In this document: positions 43,857-53,665 of the stretch, one piece after another
Layout of the letters: each line of letters begins with the position of its first letter
Numbering within the stretch: the stretch's first letter is position 1
Source: Gemmatimonadota bacterium
GTDB taxonomy: Bacteria; Gemmatimonadota; Gemmatimonadetes; Longimicrobiales; Gaopeijiaceae
DNA: 64,000 nt
Direction: 5' to 3'
Assembly (NCBI GenBank): GCA_022571515.1
Contig: JACZXQ010000012.1
Coordinates: forward strand, 54,206 to 118,205
The notes under the pieces: generated by a model
The model's database searches: none
Told to the model about the DNA's origin: nothing
Seen by the model: the letters and a program-made list of their open reading frames with translations, nothing else
Translations under genes and position numbers: made by a program

Positions 43857-44851
43857 GATTCACCCGAGTCCGGTTGAAAGTCTGGAACGGCTTCCTCCAT
43901 CTCAGCGGCCACGTCCTCCGGCGATCGCATGCTACTCAGATCCAGATCGAAGTCGGGACGCTCAACCGGGTCGAGCTTGCGTTGGAGTTCTGTGATCTCC
44001 CTGCCCGACAGTCCATGGCCGGCCAGGGCCTCTTTTCCGAGCGCCTCGACGCCCTCACGCGCCGCAATGCCCTCTTCTGTGGGCTCCAAGAGGCTTCGCA
44101 GCGCAGCCAACTCGCCGAAGCTCAACGCAGACCCGCAGAGATTGTAGTCGACCCAAGCCTCGTAGCTCATTGGAGCCACCCGCTTGAGGATCCCGGCCAT
44201 GACGCGAGCGTACTCCTGAATCTCCCACTGGGCGTGATCATCGACGCGGAGCGTCAAGAAGTGGAAGAGATTGTGTAGGTCGATCTTCCAATACCACTGC
44301 GTGTAGGTGGACAAAGGCAGGTCGATGCGGGCGATCTCTCGTGCCACGTCCGCGGCCACCATCCACGTATAGCCCTCCGCCGCCGCACTCCGCAGTTCTT
44401 CCCACCGACGCACGGCCTCACCATAGACGTCTGCGGGCGCCGACTCCCCTTGCCGGCCCTGTCGATTAGAGTCGCTCTGCAGGGCAAAATTCTCCCGCTC
44501 CGGCAAGTAGAACAGCAACGGCATCAGGGAGTAACGCCCGCTATACTCGTTCACCGACGCTGTTCGGTGCCGAATCCACTGTCGAGCCACGAACATGGGC
44601 ATCGAACAGTGGAATTTGAGTTCGACCATCTCGCTCGGCGTGGTATGCAGGTGCCGGCGAAGATATCGGATCAGACCTCGGGTATGGCTCTGCTTTCGAG
44701 TCCCATAGCCGTAGCTCACGCGTGCTGCCCGTTCGATGTCTTCGTCGCTCCCCATGTAATCGATGAGCGATACGAATCCGTGATCCAGCACGGGAAAATA
44801 GCCACCGAGAACCTCCTCGGCTGCGGGATTTGTGGGGCGCTTGGTCTCCAT
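43853..44851 (-). CDS. thyX: FAD-dependent thymidylate synthase
   Basis: This 332-residue enzyme converts dUMP to dTMP. The ThyX motif RHRTASVNEYSGRYS is near residue 105. The flanking sequence and WYWKIDLHNLFHFLTLR match the long ThyX form. It is longer than the usual 220-260 residues because of a C-terminal extension of about 80 residues, rich in Glu and Asp. The ATG at 44851 starts METKRPTNPAAEEVLGG. The ribosome site is weak. The frame stays open about 300 bases further upstream without a recognisable domain. Confidence 0.92.
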   Translation of the reverse strand: METKRPTNPAAEEVLGGYFPVLDHGFVSLIDYMGSDEDIERAARVSYGYGTRKQSHTRGLIRYLRRHLHTTPSEMVELKFHCSMPMFVARQWIRHRTASVNEYSGRYSLMPLLFYLPERENFALQSDSNRQGRQGESAPADVYGEAVRRWEELRSAAAEGYTWMVAADVAREIARIDLPLSTYTQWYWKIDLHNLFHFLTLRVDDHAQWEIQEYARVMAGILKRVAPMSYEAWVDYNLCGSALSFGELAALRSLLEPTEEGIAAREGVEALGKEALAGHGLSGREITELQRKLDPVERPDFDLDLSSMRSPEDVAAEMEEAVPDFQPDSGES

Positions 44852-45396
44852 CAGAGCAGACGCTGTGGAAGAGGTGGAACGGCGAAAGGGAGCGTTCGAG
44901 CCGAATAGACAGAAACCCCCATGGGGCCGCAAGGCCACTGCTCGCGCAACACGGCGACCCTCAAACCAAAATGCTCTTTTCTGGAAATCTTTTCCCACCT
45001 CGAGGGTGGTCGAATCGCCGAAATCGGCCACATAGCTGGCAGGTCTCCACTGGCACACTTCTTCCAGTAGAAAGTTGGTCCGACAGGAAGGTTCCCTTTT
45101 GGGAAGTGCGCTCCGTAAAGTCGCGCAGTCGTTGTCGAGCCGGGCATGGCCCAAGTATCGCCCGGTAGGGGTTCAAAACGATACCCCCTAGACTCACGGG
45201 TCGAAGTCGCGACGGCTAATCCCCCCTCGGGGGGGACTCATCTCAAGGTTCCAACACTACATCGCTCTGGCGAGCCGACGCCGTGGTACGCATTCACTGC
45301 GCTGGACTCCTAACGCGTGCTGGTCACCCGTAGGTGACGCCGAGCAAGACGGAGATGAGCCCACCAGCATTCGTGGGCGGCACGGAGTGCACTGCA
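44852..45396. other. 545-bp intergenic region between thyX and the pilin operon
   Basis: This divergent control region holds short dyads: TTCCC-TTTT-GGGAA (about 45091-45104), a CCCCCC-TC-GGGGGG hairpin (about 45220-45235) and GTCACC-CGTA-GGTGAC near 45328. No gene, tRNA or riboswitch class could be recognised. It presumably contains promoters for thyX and the pilin operon. Confidence 0.4.
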
Positions 45397-45843
45397 ATGA
45401 GAAAACCAAACGGATTTTCGATCCTGGAAGTTACGATGACGGTGCTCATCGGCATGACGCTGACGGACATGGCCGTACGACACATAGCGCCCGTTCAAAG
45501 CGCTGTAGCAGTAAGCTCTTCAGCGCATATACTAAGGTCGCTCGCCGCCCGCACTCGTGCCCACGCCATCGAGCGCGGTACGATCGCTCGGCTGGAAATC
45601 GATATAGCCGAAGATCGGGCGTCGGTCGTCGTGGGGGCTGAGGTCCTGGAATCCATCGACTTCAAGTCCATGGGTGTGGACCTCCAGTCCGAAACGTCCC
45701 GAGTGCGGCTCTGCATGAACCCGAGTGGATTCGGCGAGATGGGTTGTAACTCCTTCGTATCAGACATCACCATCACGTTGGTCCGCGGCGAAAAATCGAG
45801 CACCATCGTGCTCGGTCCCCTCGGAAGGGTGACCAAGCTTTGA
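45397..45843 (+). CDS. FimT/GspH-like type IV minor pilin
   Basis: This 148-residue minor pilin has a short basic leader and the prepilin cleavage motif G-FSILEV (Glu at mature position 5), followed by a hydrophobic helix. The C-terminal part is beta-rich with two Cys (RLCMNPSGFGEMGCN). It is processed by a prepilin peptidase and assembles into pili or pseudopili. It is the first of four minor pilin genes. Confidence 0.78.
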   Translation: MRKPNGFSILEVTMTVLIGMTLTDMAVRHIAPVQSAVAVSSSAHILRSLAARTRAHAIERGTIARLEIDIAEDRASVVVGAEVLESIDFKSMGVDLQSETSRVRLCMNPSGFGEMGCNSFVSDITITLVRGEKSSTIVLGPLGRVTKL

Positions 45844-46238
45844 CCCGCCAATCGGCAAGGAACGCATTGGAGACAACGGGCTTCTCGCTCCTGGAAGTGA
45901 TCATCGCGATCACCATCCTGAGCATAGGCCTGCTGGGGATGGGGACCACCATGCTCTACGGAGTGCGCTCGGCGACCAAGGCCGCCCTCGCAACCGAACG
46001 GGCCGCCGCCCGCCAGGCGGGCATCGAACGCCTGCGGTCCATGCCCTACGACAGCCTCGCCATCGGCCAGGATTCCGTCGGAATCTTCGAGGTCGCATGG
46101 GGCCCGCTGGTCACTACGAGCTCGAGCACCCGTATGCGGGTGATCACTGTGGGGCCAGGGTCGTCAGCCGGACCGAACGGGCGGTCGCTGAGTTCGCAAG
46201 TGGCGGACACGTTCGAGTTCTTGGTGCTGAGACCATGA
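45840..46238 (+). CDS. PilV-like type IV minor pilin
   Basis: This 132-residue protein starts with TTG, overlapping the previous stop (TTGA). The prepilin motif is GFSLLEVIIAITILSIGLLGMG, the usual PilV start, with Glu at mature position 5. The C-terminal domain is short. It is part of the coupled minor pilin operon. Confidence 0.8.
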   Translation: MTRQSARNALETTGFSLLEVIIAITILSIGLLGMGTTMLYGVRSATKAALATERAAARQAGIERLRSMPYDSLAIGQDSVGIFEVAWGPLVTTSSSTRMRVITVGPGSSAGPNGRSLSSQVADTFEFLVLRP

Positions 46239-47044
46239 AGAACTCATGCGAACGCGGCTTTACGCTCATCGAGGTGTTGGTGGTGACCATGCTGGGCACC
46301 TTGCTGGCTGTAGGCACCTTCAAGATCATCAACCTGACCCAACGCATTCACACCACTCAGGCGGCTCAGGTACAAGGTCAGCAGGCGCTGAGAGCCGGCC
46401 TCGCCATTCTCTTCGCCGAGCTTCGCGAGCTCAGTCCCAGCGACGGTGACCTCCTGGCCATGTCCAAAGATTCGATCACCTTCCGCGCCATGAGGCAGGT
46501 CGGGTACGTGTGTGCGAGCGATTACTCCACGAACCCGCCCCACTTCACCCTGAGGCGCGTAGGCCGGTGGCTCGAGGCCGGAGATTCGATCGTAGCGCTG
46601 GCAGACAACGACCCGACGAAAGCACTGGACGATCGCTGGATCACCGGTAGGGTCACATCGGCCGACACCATGTCGACCTGCTCGGGCCTCGATACGGCAC
46701 AAGAGGTTTACGTGGAGGGGCTGTCGACGAGCGACACGATTCGCATCGGAGCCATGGTGCGCTCCTACGCACCGTTCACATACGGTCTCTTCGAATTCGA
46801 TGGTCAGCCCTTCCTGGGGCGTCGGTCCGCCGGCGCCTCCCCCCAACCGTTAGTGGGGCCACTCCGGGGCAGATTGGAGGGAGGGCTGGCCTTCACTTAT
46901 CTGGACGAGAACAACGTGGAAACACTCGTCGGATCGGACGTGGCGCTGATTCAGGTCGAGCTCCGTACGGCGTCACGTGTCCTGGGTACCGATGGCAGAC
47001 CCGTTTCGGACTCGATCGTAACCAGGATCCACCCGAGGAACTGA
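46235..47044 (+). CDS. PilW-like type IV minor pilin
   Basis: This 269-residue protein has the prepilin motif GFTLIEVLVVTMLGTLLAVG (Glu at mature position 5). It carries a large globular domain containing a possible disulfide pair. The start overlaps the PilV-like stop (ATGA). It is of the PilW type, which primes pilus assembly. Confidence 0.8.
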   Translation: MKNSCERGFTLIEVLVVTMLGTLLAVGTFKIINLTQRIHTTQAAQVQGQQALRAGLAILFAELRELSPSDGDLLAMSKDSITFRAMRQVGYVCASDYSTNPPHFTLRRVGRWLEAGDSIVALADNDPTKALDDRWITGRVTSADTMSTCSGLDTAQEVYVEGLSTSDTIRIGAMVRSYAPFTYGLFEFDGQPFLGRRSAGASPQPLVGPLRGRLEGGLAFTYLDENNVETLVGSDVALIQVELRTASRVLGTDGRPVSDSIVTRIHPRN

Positions 47045-47075
47045 CGGCGCGGCTGCCCTGAGGAGGGATAACGAG

Positions 47076-48227
47076 ATGAGAAAGCATGACGACCATGGCT
47101 TCGCGCTGCCGATAACAATCTTCGCGTTGATGATCGTCGGTGTCTTGGCCACGAGCAGTTTCTACATCGCCAGGCAAGAAACCCGGATCAGTATCGCGAG
47201 TGCAAATGCGGGTAAGGCGCTCTACCTGGCCGAGGAAGGCCTGTCCCAGGTTCTGGCCGGCTGGAACATGGAAGAGGCAGAGAGCATGGCACCGTGGACG
47301 ACGCGCACACTGACCGACACGCTCTCCTACGGCATATGGTCCGTGACAATCACTCGAATGACCGAACGACTCTTTCTGCTCGAGTCTTCCGGCACCGTGA
47401 CCAAAGGCGGAACGGTTCTTTCCGGCGCGAGCAGGCGCGTGGCCAGTTCCGTGCGCATCTTCACCGCCGAGATTGCACCCAACGCCGCGATGACCACGCG
47501 GGGGCCCACCACCATCAAGGGGGGAGCGGAGGTGCGGGGGGAAGACGACGTACCCCCCGGTTGGGACACGTTTTGCCCCGGCCCACTCACGGACAAGCCG
47601 GGATTGTTGACCGACAACGCGAGCCAGGTCTCGCTCATCGGTGGAGGAACCATCACGGGGATGCCGGAGATCGAGGAGGACCCGACCATCTCGGACGAGA
47701 CATTCAGGCAGTTCGGGGAGCTGGACTGGGACCAAATGGTCGCCATGGCGGACATTCACCTGCCCTCCGGTACCATCACTGGCCCAGGTCCCGACAGTAC
47801 GCTCGCGGGCGGCTGTCGTACGAGTAATCCATTGAACTGGGGAAATCCGCTGAATCCGTACAGTGCCTGCGGAGATTACTTCCCCATCATCCACGTCAAG
47901 GCCCCATACTTCCGAATTCAATCCGGCGGTGTCGGACAAGGCATCCTCTTGGTGGACGGCGATCTCGACTTGAGAGGCGGGTTCGTCTTCCACGGGATCG
48001 TGATCGTGCAGGGCAGCTTCGAGACCCAGGGCAGCGGGAATCGGGTGTTGGGCGGGGTCATGGCCAGCAACGTGAACTTCGAATTGCAGAGCCTTGCCGG
48101 CACTTCGGTGGTGTCATATTCGAGTTGCGCGGTTGAGCGCGCCGTTCTGAACAACAAGAATCTCAACCGGGCCCGTCCGTTGGCTCAAAGGAGCTGGGTC
48201 GACCTGTCGGCGATCTCAGTGTACTGA
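47076..48227 (+). CDS. PilX-like pilus-assembly protein
   Basis: This 383-residue protein has a PilX-like N terminus: after cleavage at G-FALPITIFALMIVGVLATSS, position 5 is Ile, not Glu, as in some PilX proteins. The body is beta-rich with repeated glycine strands (LLVDGDLDLRGGFVFHGIVIVQGSFETQGS), like parallel beta-solenoid segments. It begins 31 bp after the PilW-like gene. A terminator hairpin follows 39 bp after its stop. Confidence 0.72.
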   Translation: MRKHDDHGFALPITIFALMIVGVLATSSFYIARQETRISIASANAGKALYLAEEGLSQVLAGWNMEEAESMAPWTTRTLTDTLSYGIWSVTITRMTERLFLLESSGTVTKGGTVLSGASRRVASSVRIFTAEIAPNAAMTTRGPTTIKGGAEVRGEDDVPPGWDTFCPGPLTDKPGLLTDNASQVSLIGGGTITGMPEIEEDPTISDETFRQFGELDWDQMVAMADIHLPSGTITGPGPDSTLAGGCRTSNPLNWGNPLNPYSACGDYFPIIHVKAPYFRIQSGGVGQGILLVDGDLDLRGGFVFHGIVIVQGSFETQGSGNRVLGGVMASNVNFELQSLAGTSVVSYSSCAVERAVLNNKNLNRARPLAQRSWVDLSAISVY

Positions 48228-48266
48228 TCGCCGTCCTCGGTTGGCGCCCGAAGCACTTAGAGCATA

Positions 48267-48305
48267 TCCTCGGGGGGTCGTAATGCCCCCCTGAGGACTC
48301 CCTTT
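48267..48305 (+). terminator. Intrinsic terminator after the minor-pilin operon
   Basis: TCCTC-GGGGGG...CCCCCC-T-GAGGA (48267-48297) forms an 11-bp stem, followed by CTCCCTTTG. Confidence 0.6.
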
Positions 48306-48356
48306 GATTCCCACAGAGCCTTTGCCTACCCGCACCACCACACTCCGCCGTCCATC

Positions 48357-49688
48357 ATGAGCGAGGTTTCCCCGCAGGGCGGCCTCAAGCGCATCATGCG
48401 CGTCCGCGATGGCCTGGCGGTCACGGTGGGCATCGTCATCGGCGCGGGCATCCTGGCCACGCCGGGGCTGATCGCTGGATACATGGGAGATCCGTGGACC
48501 ATTCTGGGGATTTGGGTCCTGGGCGGTGTGGTAGCGGGCCTCAGCACGTTGGTCCTCGCCGAGATGGCGGCGGCTCTTCCCAACGCCGGCGGCAAGTACG
48601 TTTACGCCAAGGCAGCCTTCGGACCGGTCGCGGGGTTCGTGGCGGGTTGGTCGGAGATCTTCGTGACGCGGGCGTTCTCCGGGGCCGCGAAGGCGGTGTT
48701 GATCGCCGGCTACATCATTTCGCTCACCGGCCGAGGATCGGTCCCGATCCTCGCCGGCGTGGTGTGCATCGCCTTCGGGCTGGTGCACATGGGCGGGTTG
48801 AAGACTGGAACCGCCTTCCAGAACGTCACGACCATCGTCAAGGTGCTCATCCTCGGGGCCATCGCGGCGGTTGGGCTCATGGCGGGACAGGGGCGTGGCT
48901 TCGCGCCGGACGCCGTCTTCACCCCAGAGACGTCCGGATTCCTCGGGTTCGCCCTGGCCTATCAGGCCGTCGCCTTCGCGTACTACGGATGGGAAGACGC
49001 GGCCAAGCTCTCGGAGGAGACCATGGATCCGGGTCGCTCGCTCCCGCGGATCCTGATCGGCGGCGCGGTCGCCGTGGCGGTGCTCTACCTGCTGATCAAC
49101 GTAGCCTTCCTGAACGCCCTGACGCCCGCGGAAATGGCGGCCTCCGACCTGGTCGCGCAGGACGCGATCCAGAGCGTGCTCGGCGGCCGAACAGGCACCC
49201 TGGTGGTGATCGCATCCCTGCTCATCCTGGTCAGCAGCGCCAACGTGAACTTCATGGGACTGCCGAGGGTGGCGTTCGGCTTGGCCCGGGACGGCCTCGC
49301 CCCCCGAGCCTTCACTCGCCTGGACGACAAGGGGACACCGACGGTCGCCTTGGGCTTCATCACCGCGATCATCCTGGGTCTGGCGCTGACGGGGACCTTC
49401 GAGTTTCTGATCCGCTTCATGATGCTTGTGGCGATTTCCGTAGACTCGATGGTGCTGCTGGCCTTCTTCCCACTCCGCTACAAACGTGACGACCTCGAGC
49501 GCCCGTTCAAGGTGCCGGGAGGTCCCTGGCTACCGGCGTTGGCCGTTCTTCTCAATGTGGGTGTGTTGGTGATCATCGTGGCGACGCAGCCTGCCCTGGC
49601 GGTGGGCGGTGGGGTCATGTTGGGGATGTTGGTCATCGGGGGGCTGACGTTCGCGCGGCGCGATCCGGGCGGCGAGAACGCGGCATAG
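48357..49688 (+). CDS. Amino acid permease (APC superfamily)
   Basis: This 443-residue protein has twelve predicted membrane segments and the APC pattern: VGIVIGAGILATPGLIAGYMG, LVLAEMAAALPNAGGKYVYAK in the second helix, YQAVAFAYYGWEDAAKLSEE and FMGLPRVAFGLARDGLAPRAFTRLDDKGTP. It probably imports an amino acid. It starts 129 bp after the pilin operon end and is a separate unit. Confidence 0.93.
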   Translation: MSEVSPQGGLKRIMRVRDGLAVTVGIVIGAGILATPGLIAGYMGDPWTILGIWVLGGVVAGLSTLVLAEMAAALPNAGGKYVYAKAAFGPVAGFVAGWSEIFVTRAFSGAAKAVLIAGYIISLTGRGSVPILAGVVCIAFGLVHMGGLKTGTAFQNVTTIVKVLILGAIAAVGLMAGQGRGFAPDAVFTPETSGFLGFALAYQAVAFAYYGWEDAAKLSEETMDPGRSLPRILIGGAVAVAVLYLLINVAFLNALTPAEMAASDLVAQDAIQSVLGGRTGTLVVIASLLILVSSANVNFMGLPRVAFGLARDGLAPRAFTRLDDKGTPTVALGFITAIILGLALTGTFEFLIRFMMLVAISVDSMVLLAFFPLRYKRDDLERPFKVPGGPWLPALAVLLNVGVLVIIVATQPALAVGGGVMLGMLVIGGLTFARRDPGGENAA

Positions 49689-49880
49689 TCCGTGGACCAC
49701 GACCTCGGGGTTTCCGGTTGCCCCATGGTGCGGCCAGGAGGCCCTTCTTGGTAGGATCAAGTTCAGTCGAGCGGTCACGGAAGGTCAATTGAAATCCCTG
49801 GAACGCGCTACGTCTCTCGATGCGGCGATCACCAGTTTGGGGGAACGAAGCAGGACCTCGACTCGGTACACATCCGACTC

Positions 49881-50240
49881 GTGCTTGCCGACGGCAGGCT
49901 CGTAGAAGGGCAGTTGCTGAGCGTGTCGGCGGCAGAAGTGTGTCTCCGCGTGTCCGGCACGCACGAGGGCGCGGACGTGTCGCTCGAGGCCATCAAGGCG
50001 ATCTACGTGGCGCGCCCGCGCGCCATCCGGACACTCGTGCTCATGGTGGCCGCGATCGCAGGCGGCACTGGGGGCATGGTCGTGTATTCGCTCATGCCTT
50101 GGGTTGTGCTCGATGCCACCGATTGGCCCGAGGTGGTTGCTGGCGTTGCGATCATCGGTGCTGTGCTTTGGAAGCTGCTGACTCGAAGCGCAGGCTCTCG
50201 GACTTGGTGGACTCGGTGGGTGCCACTCTACGAGCCGTGA
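49881..50240 (+). CDS. Hypothetical membrane protein
   Basis: This protein of 119 or more residues has a beta-strand-rich soluble start (GRLVEGQLLSVSAAEVCLRVSG) followed by two membrane helices (IRTLVLMVAAIAGGTGGMVVYSLM and VVAGVAIIGAVLWKLL). It has an RNA-binding-like or SH3-like beginning but no recognisable family. GTG 49881 is the best start. The frame is open back to about 49788 without an ATG. It lies 85 bp upstream of a YidC-like gene. Confidence 0.5.
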   Translation: MLADGRLVEGQLLSVSAAEVCLRVSGTHEGADVSLEAIKAIYVARPRAIRTLVLMVAAIAGGTGGMVVYSLMPWVVLDATDWPEVVAGVAIIGAVLWKLLTRSAGSRTWWTRWVPLYEP

Positions 50241-50325
50241 CCAGGACTCTCGAGGTTGCCAGGCGTGGGGTTGAAGGGATCGTCGGGGAGTTTCGTAGTC
50301 CGACAGTACTCCATAGGAGGCTGAC

Positions 50326-50979
50326 ATGACGTCGATGTGGCAGATCTTTCTCGAGGTGTTCCAGGTCGGGCTGTTCTGGCTGACCCAGTTCTACGGCGGA
50401 CATCTTGCTGCGGCGATCGTCTCCTTCTCCATTCTGGCCCGGCTGGCCCTGCTCCCGCTTACGGTCCGGATGACGCTGCGGGCTAAGGCCCATGCTCGCC
50501 GGCTCCAGGCACTCCGGCCCGAACTGGGTCGAGTCCGGGACCGTTGGAAGGACGATCCGCAGCGCCTCACCACTGAAACCTTGGCCGTATACCAGCGCGG
50601 TGGCGTTCAGCCCGTCGACAGCGGTGTCCTCAAGAGCTCGCTTGTTCAGACGCCGGTGTTCATCGGGCTGTTCCATGCGGTCCGTGGGGCGCTCACTTCC
50701 CGGGCCGGGCAACAGACTCTCCTCTGGGTATCCAACCTGGCCCGCCCCGACATCGGAGTGGCCATGATCGCGTTCAGCCTTGTCGGGCTGAGTTCGCTGG
50801 CCGGCTCCTCACAGTCCCAGCCAGGATGGACGCTGGCCATTCCAGCAGTGAGCGCGGCGGCGATGGCGATGATGCTCTCCGCCGGCTTCGGACTCTACCT
50901 CGCGGCGAGCGGGGCTGTCGGCACGCTTCAAGGGCTCATTGTGCGGCGAATCGAGGCGGGGGCGGAGAGTCGCGCCTGA
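50326..50979 (+). CDS. YidC/Oxa1 family membrane protein insertase (short form)
   Basis: This 217-residue short YidC-like protein has five or so membrane helices. It carries the conserved features LARLALLPLTVRMTLRAKAHARRLQALRPEL and QTPVFIGLFHAVRGAL. The large periplasmic P1 domain of Gram-negative YidC is absent. It may insert or fold small membrane proteins. The ATG at 50326 has GGAGGC upstream. Confidence 0.86.
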   Translation: MTSMWQIFLEVFQVGLFWLTQFYGGHLAAAIVSFSILARLALLPLTVRMTLRAKAHARRLQALRPELGRVRDRWKDDPQRLTTETLAVYQRGGVQPVDSGVLKSSLVQTPVFIGLFHAVRGALTSRAGQQTLLWVSNLARPDIGVAMIAFSLVGLSSLAGSSQSQPGWTLAIPAVSAAAMAMMLSAGFGLYLAASGAVGTLQGLIVRRIEAGAESRA

Positions 50980-51084
50980 CAAGACCTCGCTGCCGACGCA
51001 GTTGTTCGGGCCTGCCGCAATGAGTAATGTGCGGCAGTGTACCACGCGGACCCGCACGTGACCCCTCGAGACGGAAGATCTACC

Positions 51085-53073
51085 GTGTGTCGCTCCTTCC
51101 TCTTCCTCGCAGCACTGGTCGCGGCCACTGACGCCGCGGCCCAGAGTACGGCCCTCACACCAGGCGAGCCGCTGCGCGCATCCCTGAACATGGGTGACAC
51201 CGTTCGGTATGCGCTGGCCACCGAGTCCGACTACTTCGTGCGCGGCGCGGTGGACCAGATCTCGGTGGACGTCGTGGTGCGCATTCTCAGGCCGGACGGT
51301 CGGGTGGTGCGGACCATCGATGGGCCGGCTCGAGGCTCTGAGCGGTTCCAGTTTGAAACGGACGTGGAGGGTGCCTACCAGATCGAGGTGAGCCCGTTCG
51401 AAGAGGAGACGGGGGAGTACGTCATCACACTGGACCTCCTGGAGCCCGTCGCCACCGACCCCGAGCAGTTGGCGGACCAACTCTTGTCCGCCTACGACGG
51501 GGAGGATTCGCCCGGAGCGGTGGTCTCGGTGTTCAAGGACGGTGAGACTCTTTTCGCACGGGCGTACGGGATGGCGAACCTGTCGTATGGGATCCCATTC
51601 GAGGTCGATACGCGTACGAACATCGGGTCGACGTCGAAGCAGTTCACGGCCTTTGCCGTGATGCTATTGGTGGAGCGCGGCAAGCTGTCATTGGACGACG
51701 ACGTACGCGAGCACATCCCAGAGCTCCCGGACCTCGGTGAGACGGTCACCGTGCGGCACCTCCTCACCCACACGTCGGGCTACCGGGAGTTCCTGAATCT
51801 CCTGATCATGACGGGCCGTAGGCTGGACCACGGCGATTTCATCGACCGCCAAGAGCTGATCTCGATCGTCCAGCGACAGCCCGCGCTTCAGAACACCCCC
51901 GGAGAAGAGTTCAACTACAACAACACGGCCTTCGGGCTGGCTGCGGTCATCGTGGAGCGGATATCCGGCCAGACGTTCCCCGAATTCATGGCTGAGAACG
52001 TCTTCGGGCCCATCGGCATGACCCGGACCATGGTCCGGCCGAGCCCGGAGCACATCGTCGAAGGAAAGGCAGAGGGCTACACACCGGGGGATGACGGAAC
52101 CTACCGAGAGATCGGCGACCTGGGTGGAGCCCTCGGCGCCGGCGGGATCTACAGCACGGTCGGCGACCTCCAGAAGTGGGTCGAGAACTTCTCGAGTGCC
52201 AAAGTGGGCAGCAAGAAGATCTTCGAGCAGATGATGACCCCGTACGTGCTCAACAACGGGGACTCCACTGGCTATGGCTTCGGTCTCACCATCGATGAGC
52301 AACGGGGCCTGAGGCGCGTGCACCACGGCGGTGCGGACGTAGCCCATCGCTCCCAGTTGGCCTACTACCCCGAGATTGGCGCGGGCATCACGACCCAGAG
52401 CAATCACGCATCCTTCGACCGATCCATCGCGTTCCGCCTGGCCGAAGCGTTCTTCGGGGACCACATGGAAGCCGAGGGGGGGGCAGAGGATACCGAGGAG
52501 AGTGCCTTCGATCCGTCGACGTATGACGCGGAAGCGTTCGACGAGTTCGTGGGCCGATACGCGCTGGACGCCAGACCGAACTTCATCCTCACCTTCTCCA
52601 GGGAAGGTGAGGCTCTCTACACTCAGGCGACCGGACAGCGCCAACTCGAGATCGTCCCCACATCCGACTCGACCTTCTCCCTCCTCGGGGTAGAGGCTTC
52701 GGTCACGTTCCACCGCAATCCCGATGGTGAGGTCGAGGCGCTCACGCTACATCAGGGAGGGGACAACCGAGCGACCCGGCTGGCCGACGACGAAGAGGAA
52801 GACTGGGCTCCCACCCTCGAGGACCTAGGTGCGTATGTCGGTCGGTACTTCAGCCGGGAGATCGAGACCTTCTATGTGGTTACGCTGGAGGAAGACCGGC
52901 TCGTACTTCAGCATCGGAGGATGGACGACCGCAACCTCAAGCCCGGCGCCGTCGACGCGTTCGCCGGAGGCGGCCTACAGGTGTCCTTCGAGCGGGACCG
53001 CAATGGCCGGGTGATCGGCTTTTACATGTCCAATGGGCGGACGCGTGAGGTCCGCTTCGAACGACTGAACTGA
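51085..53073 (+). CDS. Serine hydrolase, class C beta-lactamase family
   Basis: This 662-residue secreted enzyme has a signal peptide in MCRSFLFLAALVAATDAAAQ (GTG at 51085). A pre-domain with jelly-roll character (residues 25-125) comes first. A beta-lactamase/transpeptidase-like domain follows (about 140-490) with SxxK in GSTSKQFTAF and YxN in YNNTAFG. The C-terminal 150 residues are beta-rich and resemble lipocalin-like DUF3471 pieces. The substrate is unknown, possibly peptidoglycan, D-amino acid peptides or esters. Confidence 0.88.
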   Translation: MCRSFLFLAALVAATDAAAQSTALTPGEPLRASLNMGDTVRYALATESDYFVRGAVDQISVDVVVRILRPDGRVVRTIDGPARGSERFQFETDVEGAYQIEVSPFEEETGEYVITLDLLEPVATDPEQLADQLLSAYDGEDSPGAVVSVFKDGETLFARAYGMANLSYGIPFEVDTRTNIGSTSKQFTAFAVMLLVERGKLSLDDDVREHIPELPDLGETVTVRHLLTHTSGYREFLNLLIMTGRRLDHGDFIDRQELISIVQRQPALQNTPGEEFNYNNTAFGLAAVIVERISGQTFPEFMAENVFGPIGMTRTMVRPSPEHIVEGKAEGYTPGDDGTYREIGDLGGALGAGGIYSTVGDLQKWVENFSSAKVGSKKIFEQMMTPYVLNNGDSTGYGFGLTIDEQRGLRRVHHGGADVAHRSQLAYYPEIGAGITTQSNHASFDRSIAFRLAEAFFGDHMEAEGGAEDTEESAFDPSTYDAEAFDEFVGRYALDARPNFILTFSREGEALYTQATGQRQLEIVPTSDSTFSLLGVEASVTFHRNPDGEVEALTLHQGGDNRATRLADDEEEDWAPTLEDLGAYVGRYFSREIETFYVVTLEEDRLVLQHRRMDDRNLKPGAVDAFAGGGLQVSFERDRNGRVIGFYMSNGRTREVRFERLN

Positions 53074-53131
53074 GGCATACGACGGACCAGATCGGCGGTC
53101 CAGTGACCGTTCCCATTTCCGGGAGGTAGCC

Positions 53132-53563
53132 ATGAAAATGGAGGAGATCCTTCGCAAAAAGGGCCATGACGTAGTCACGATCACGGAATCCCAAAGCGTC
53201 CTGGACGCTGCCAAGCTTCTCGTAGACCACAACATTGGTGGACTCGTGGTTACGGAGGGCGATCATCCGACGGGCATCCTGACCGAACGCGACATCTTGC
53301 GGCTCACGGCACAGTCCCCGGGTGAGCTCGGCTCGATCCAGGTGGGTACCGTCATGACCCGGGAGTTGATCACGGCGAGCCCCGAGGATCGGGTCGCCGA
53401 CATGATGGCCGTGATGACCCAAAACAAGATTCGTCACCTTCCGGTCATGGAAGAAGGGCGACTCACCGGGATCATCTCGATCGGCGACCTCGTGAACGCG
53501 TGCCGGGCCGTGGCGGAGGAGGAGAACGTACATCTTCGGCAGTATATCCAGGGTGATCGCTGA
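53132..53563 (+). CDS. CBS domain pair protein
   Basis: This 143-residue protein consists almost entirely of two CBS motifs: VLDAAKLLVDHNIGGLVVTEGDHPTGILTERDI and VADMMAVMTQNKIRHLPVMEEGRLTGIISIGDLV. CBS pairs bind adenosine nucleotides and sense energy state. No catalytic domain is attached. It has GGGAGG upstream of ATG 53132. It lies in a plus-strand series before the kinase. Confidence 0.92.
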   Translation: MKMEEILRKKGHDVVTITESQSVLDAAKLLVDHNIGGLVVTEGDHPTGILTERDILRLTAQSPGELGSIQVGTVMTRELITASPEDRVADMMAVMTQNKIRHLPVMEEGRLTGIISIGDLVNACRAVAEEENVHLRQYIQGDR

Positions 53564-53665
53564 TCCAATGGCAGAGTCGCAAATCGGCTAGCACGCGCAA
53601 CTTGCGGCGTTGACGCTTCCCACGAACCCCTGTCTTTCGGCTCCAGCCGAGTGCATGTTGGGCCG

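Noticed and set aside
45200..45396. c-di-GMP or other riboswitch before the pilin operon
   Set aside because: Short dyads are present, but none of the conserved GEMM-type sequence blocks could be found.
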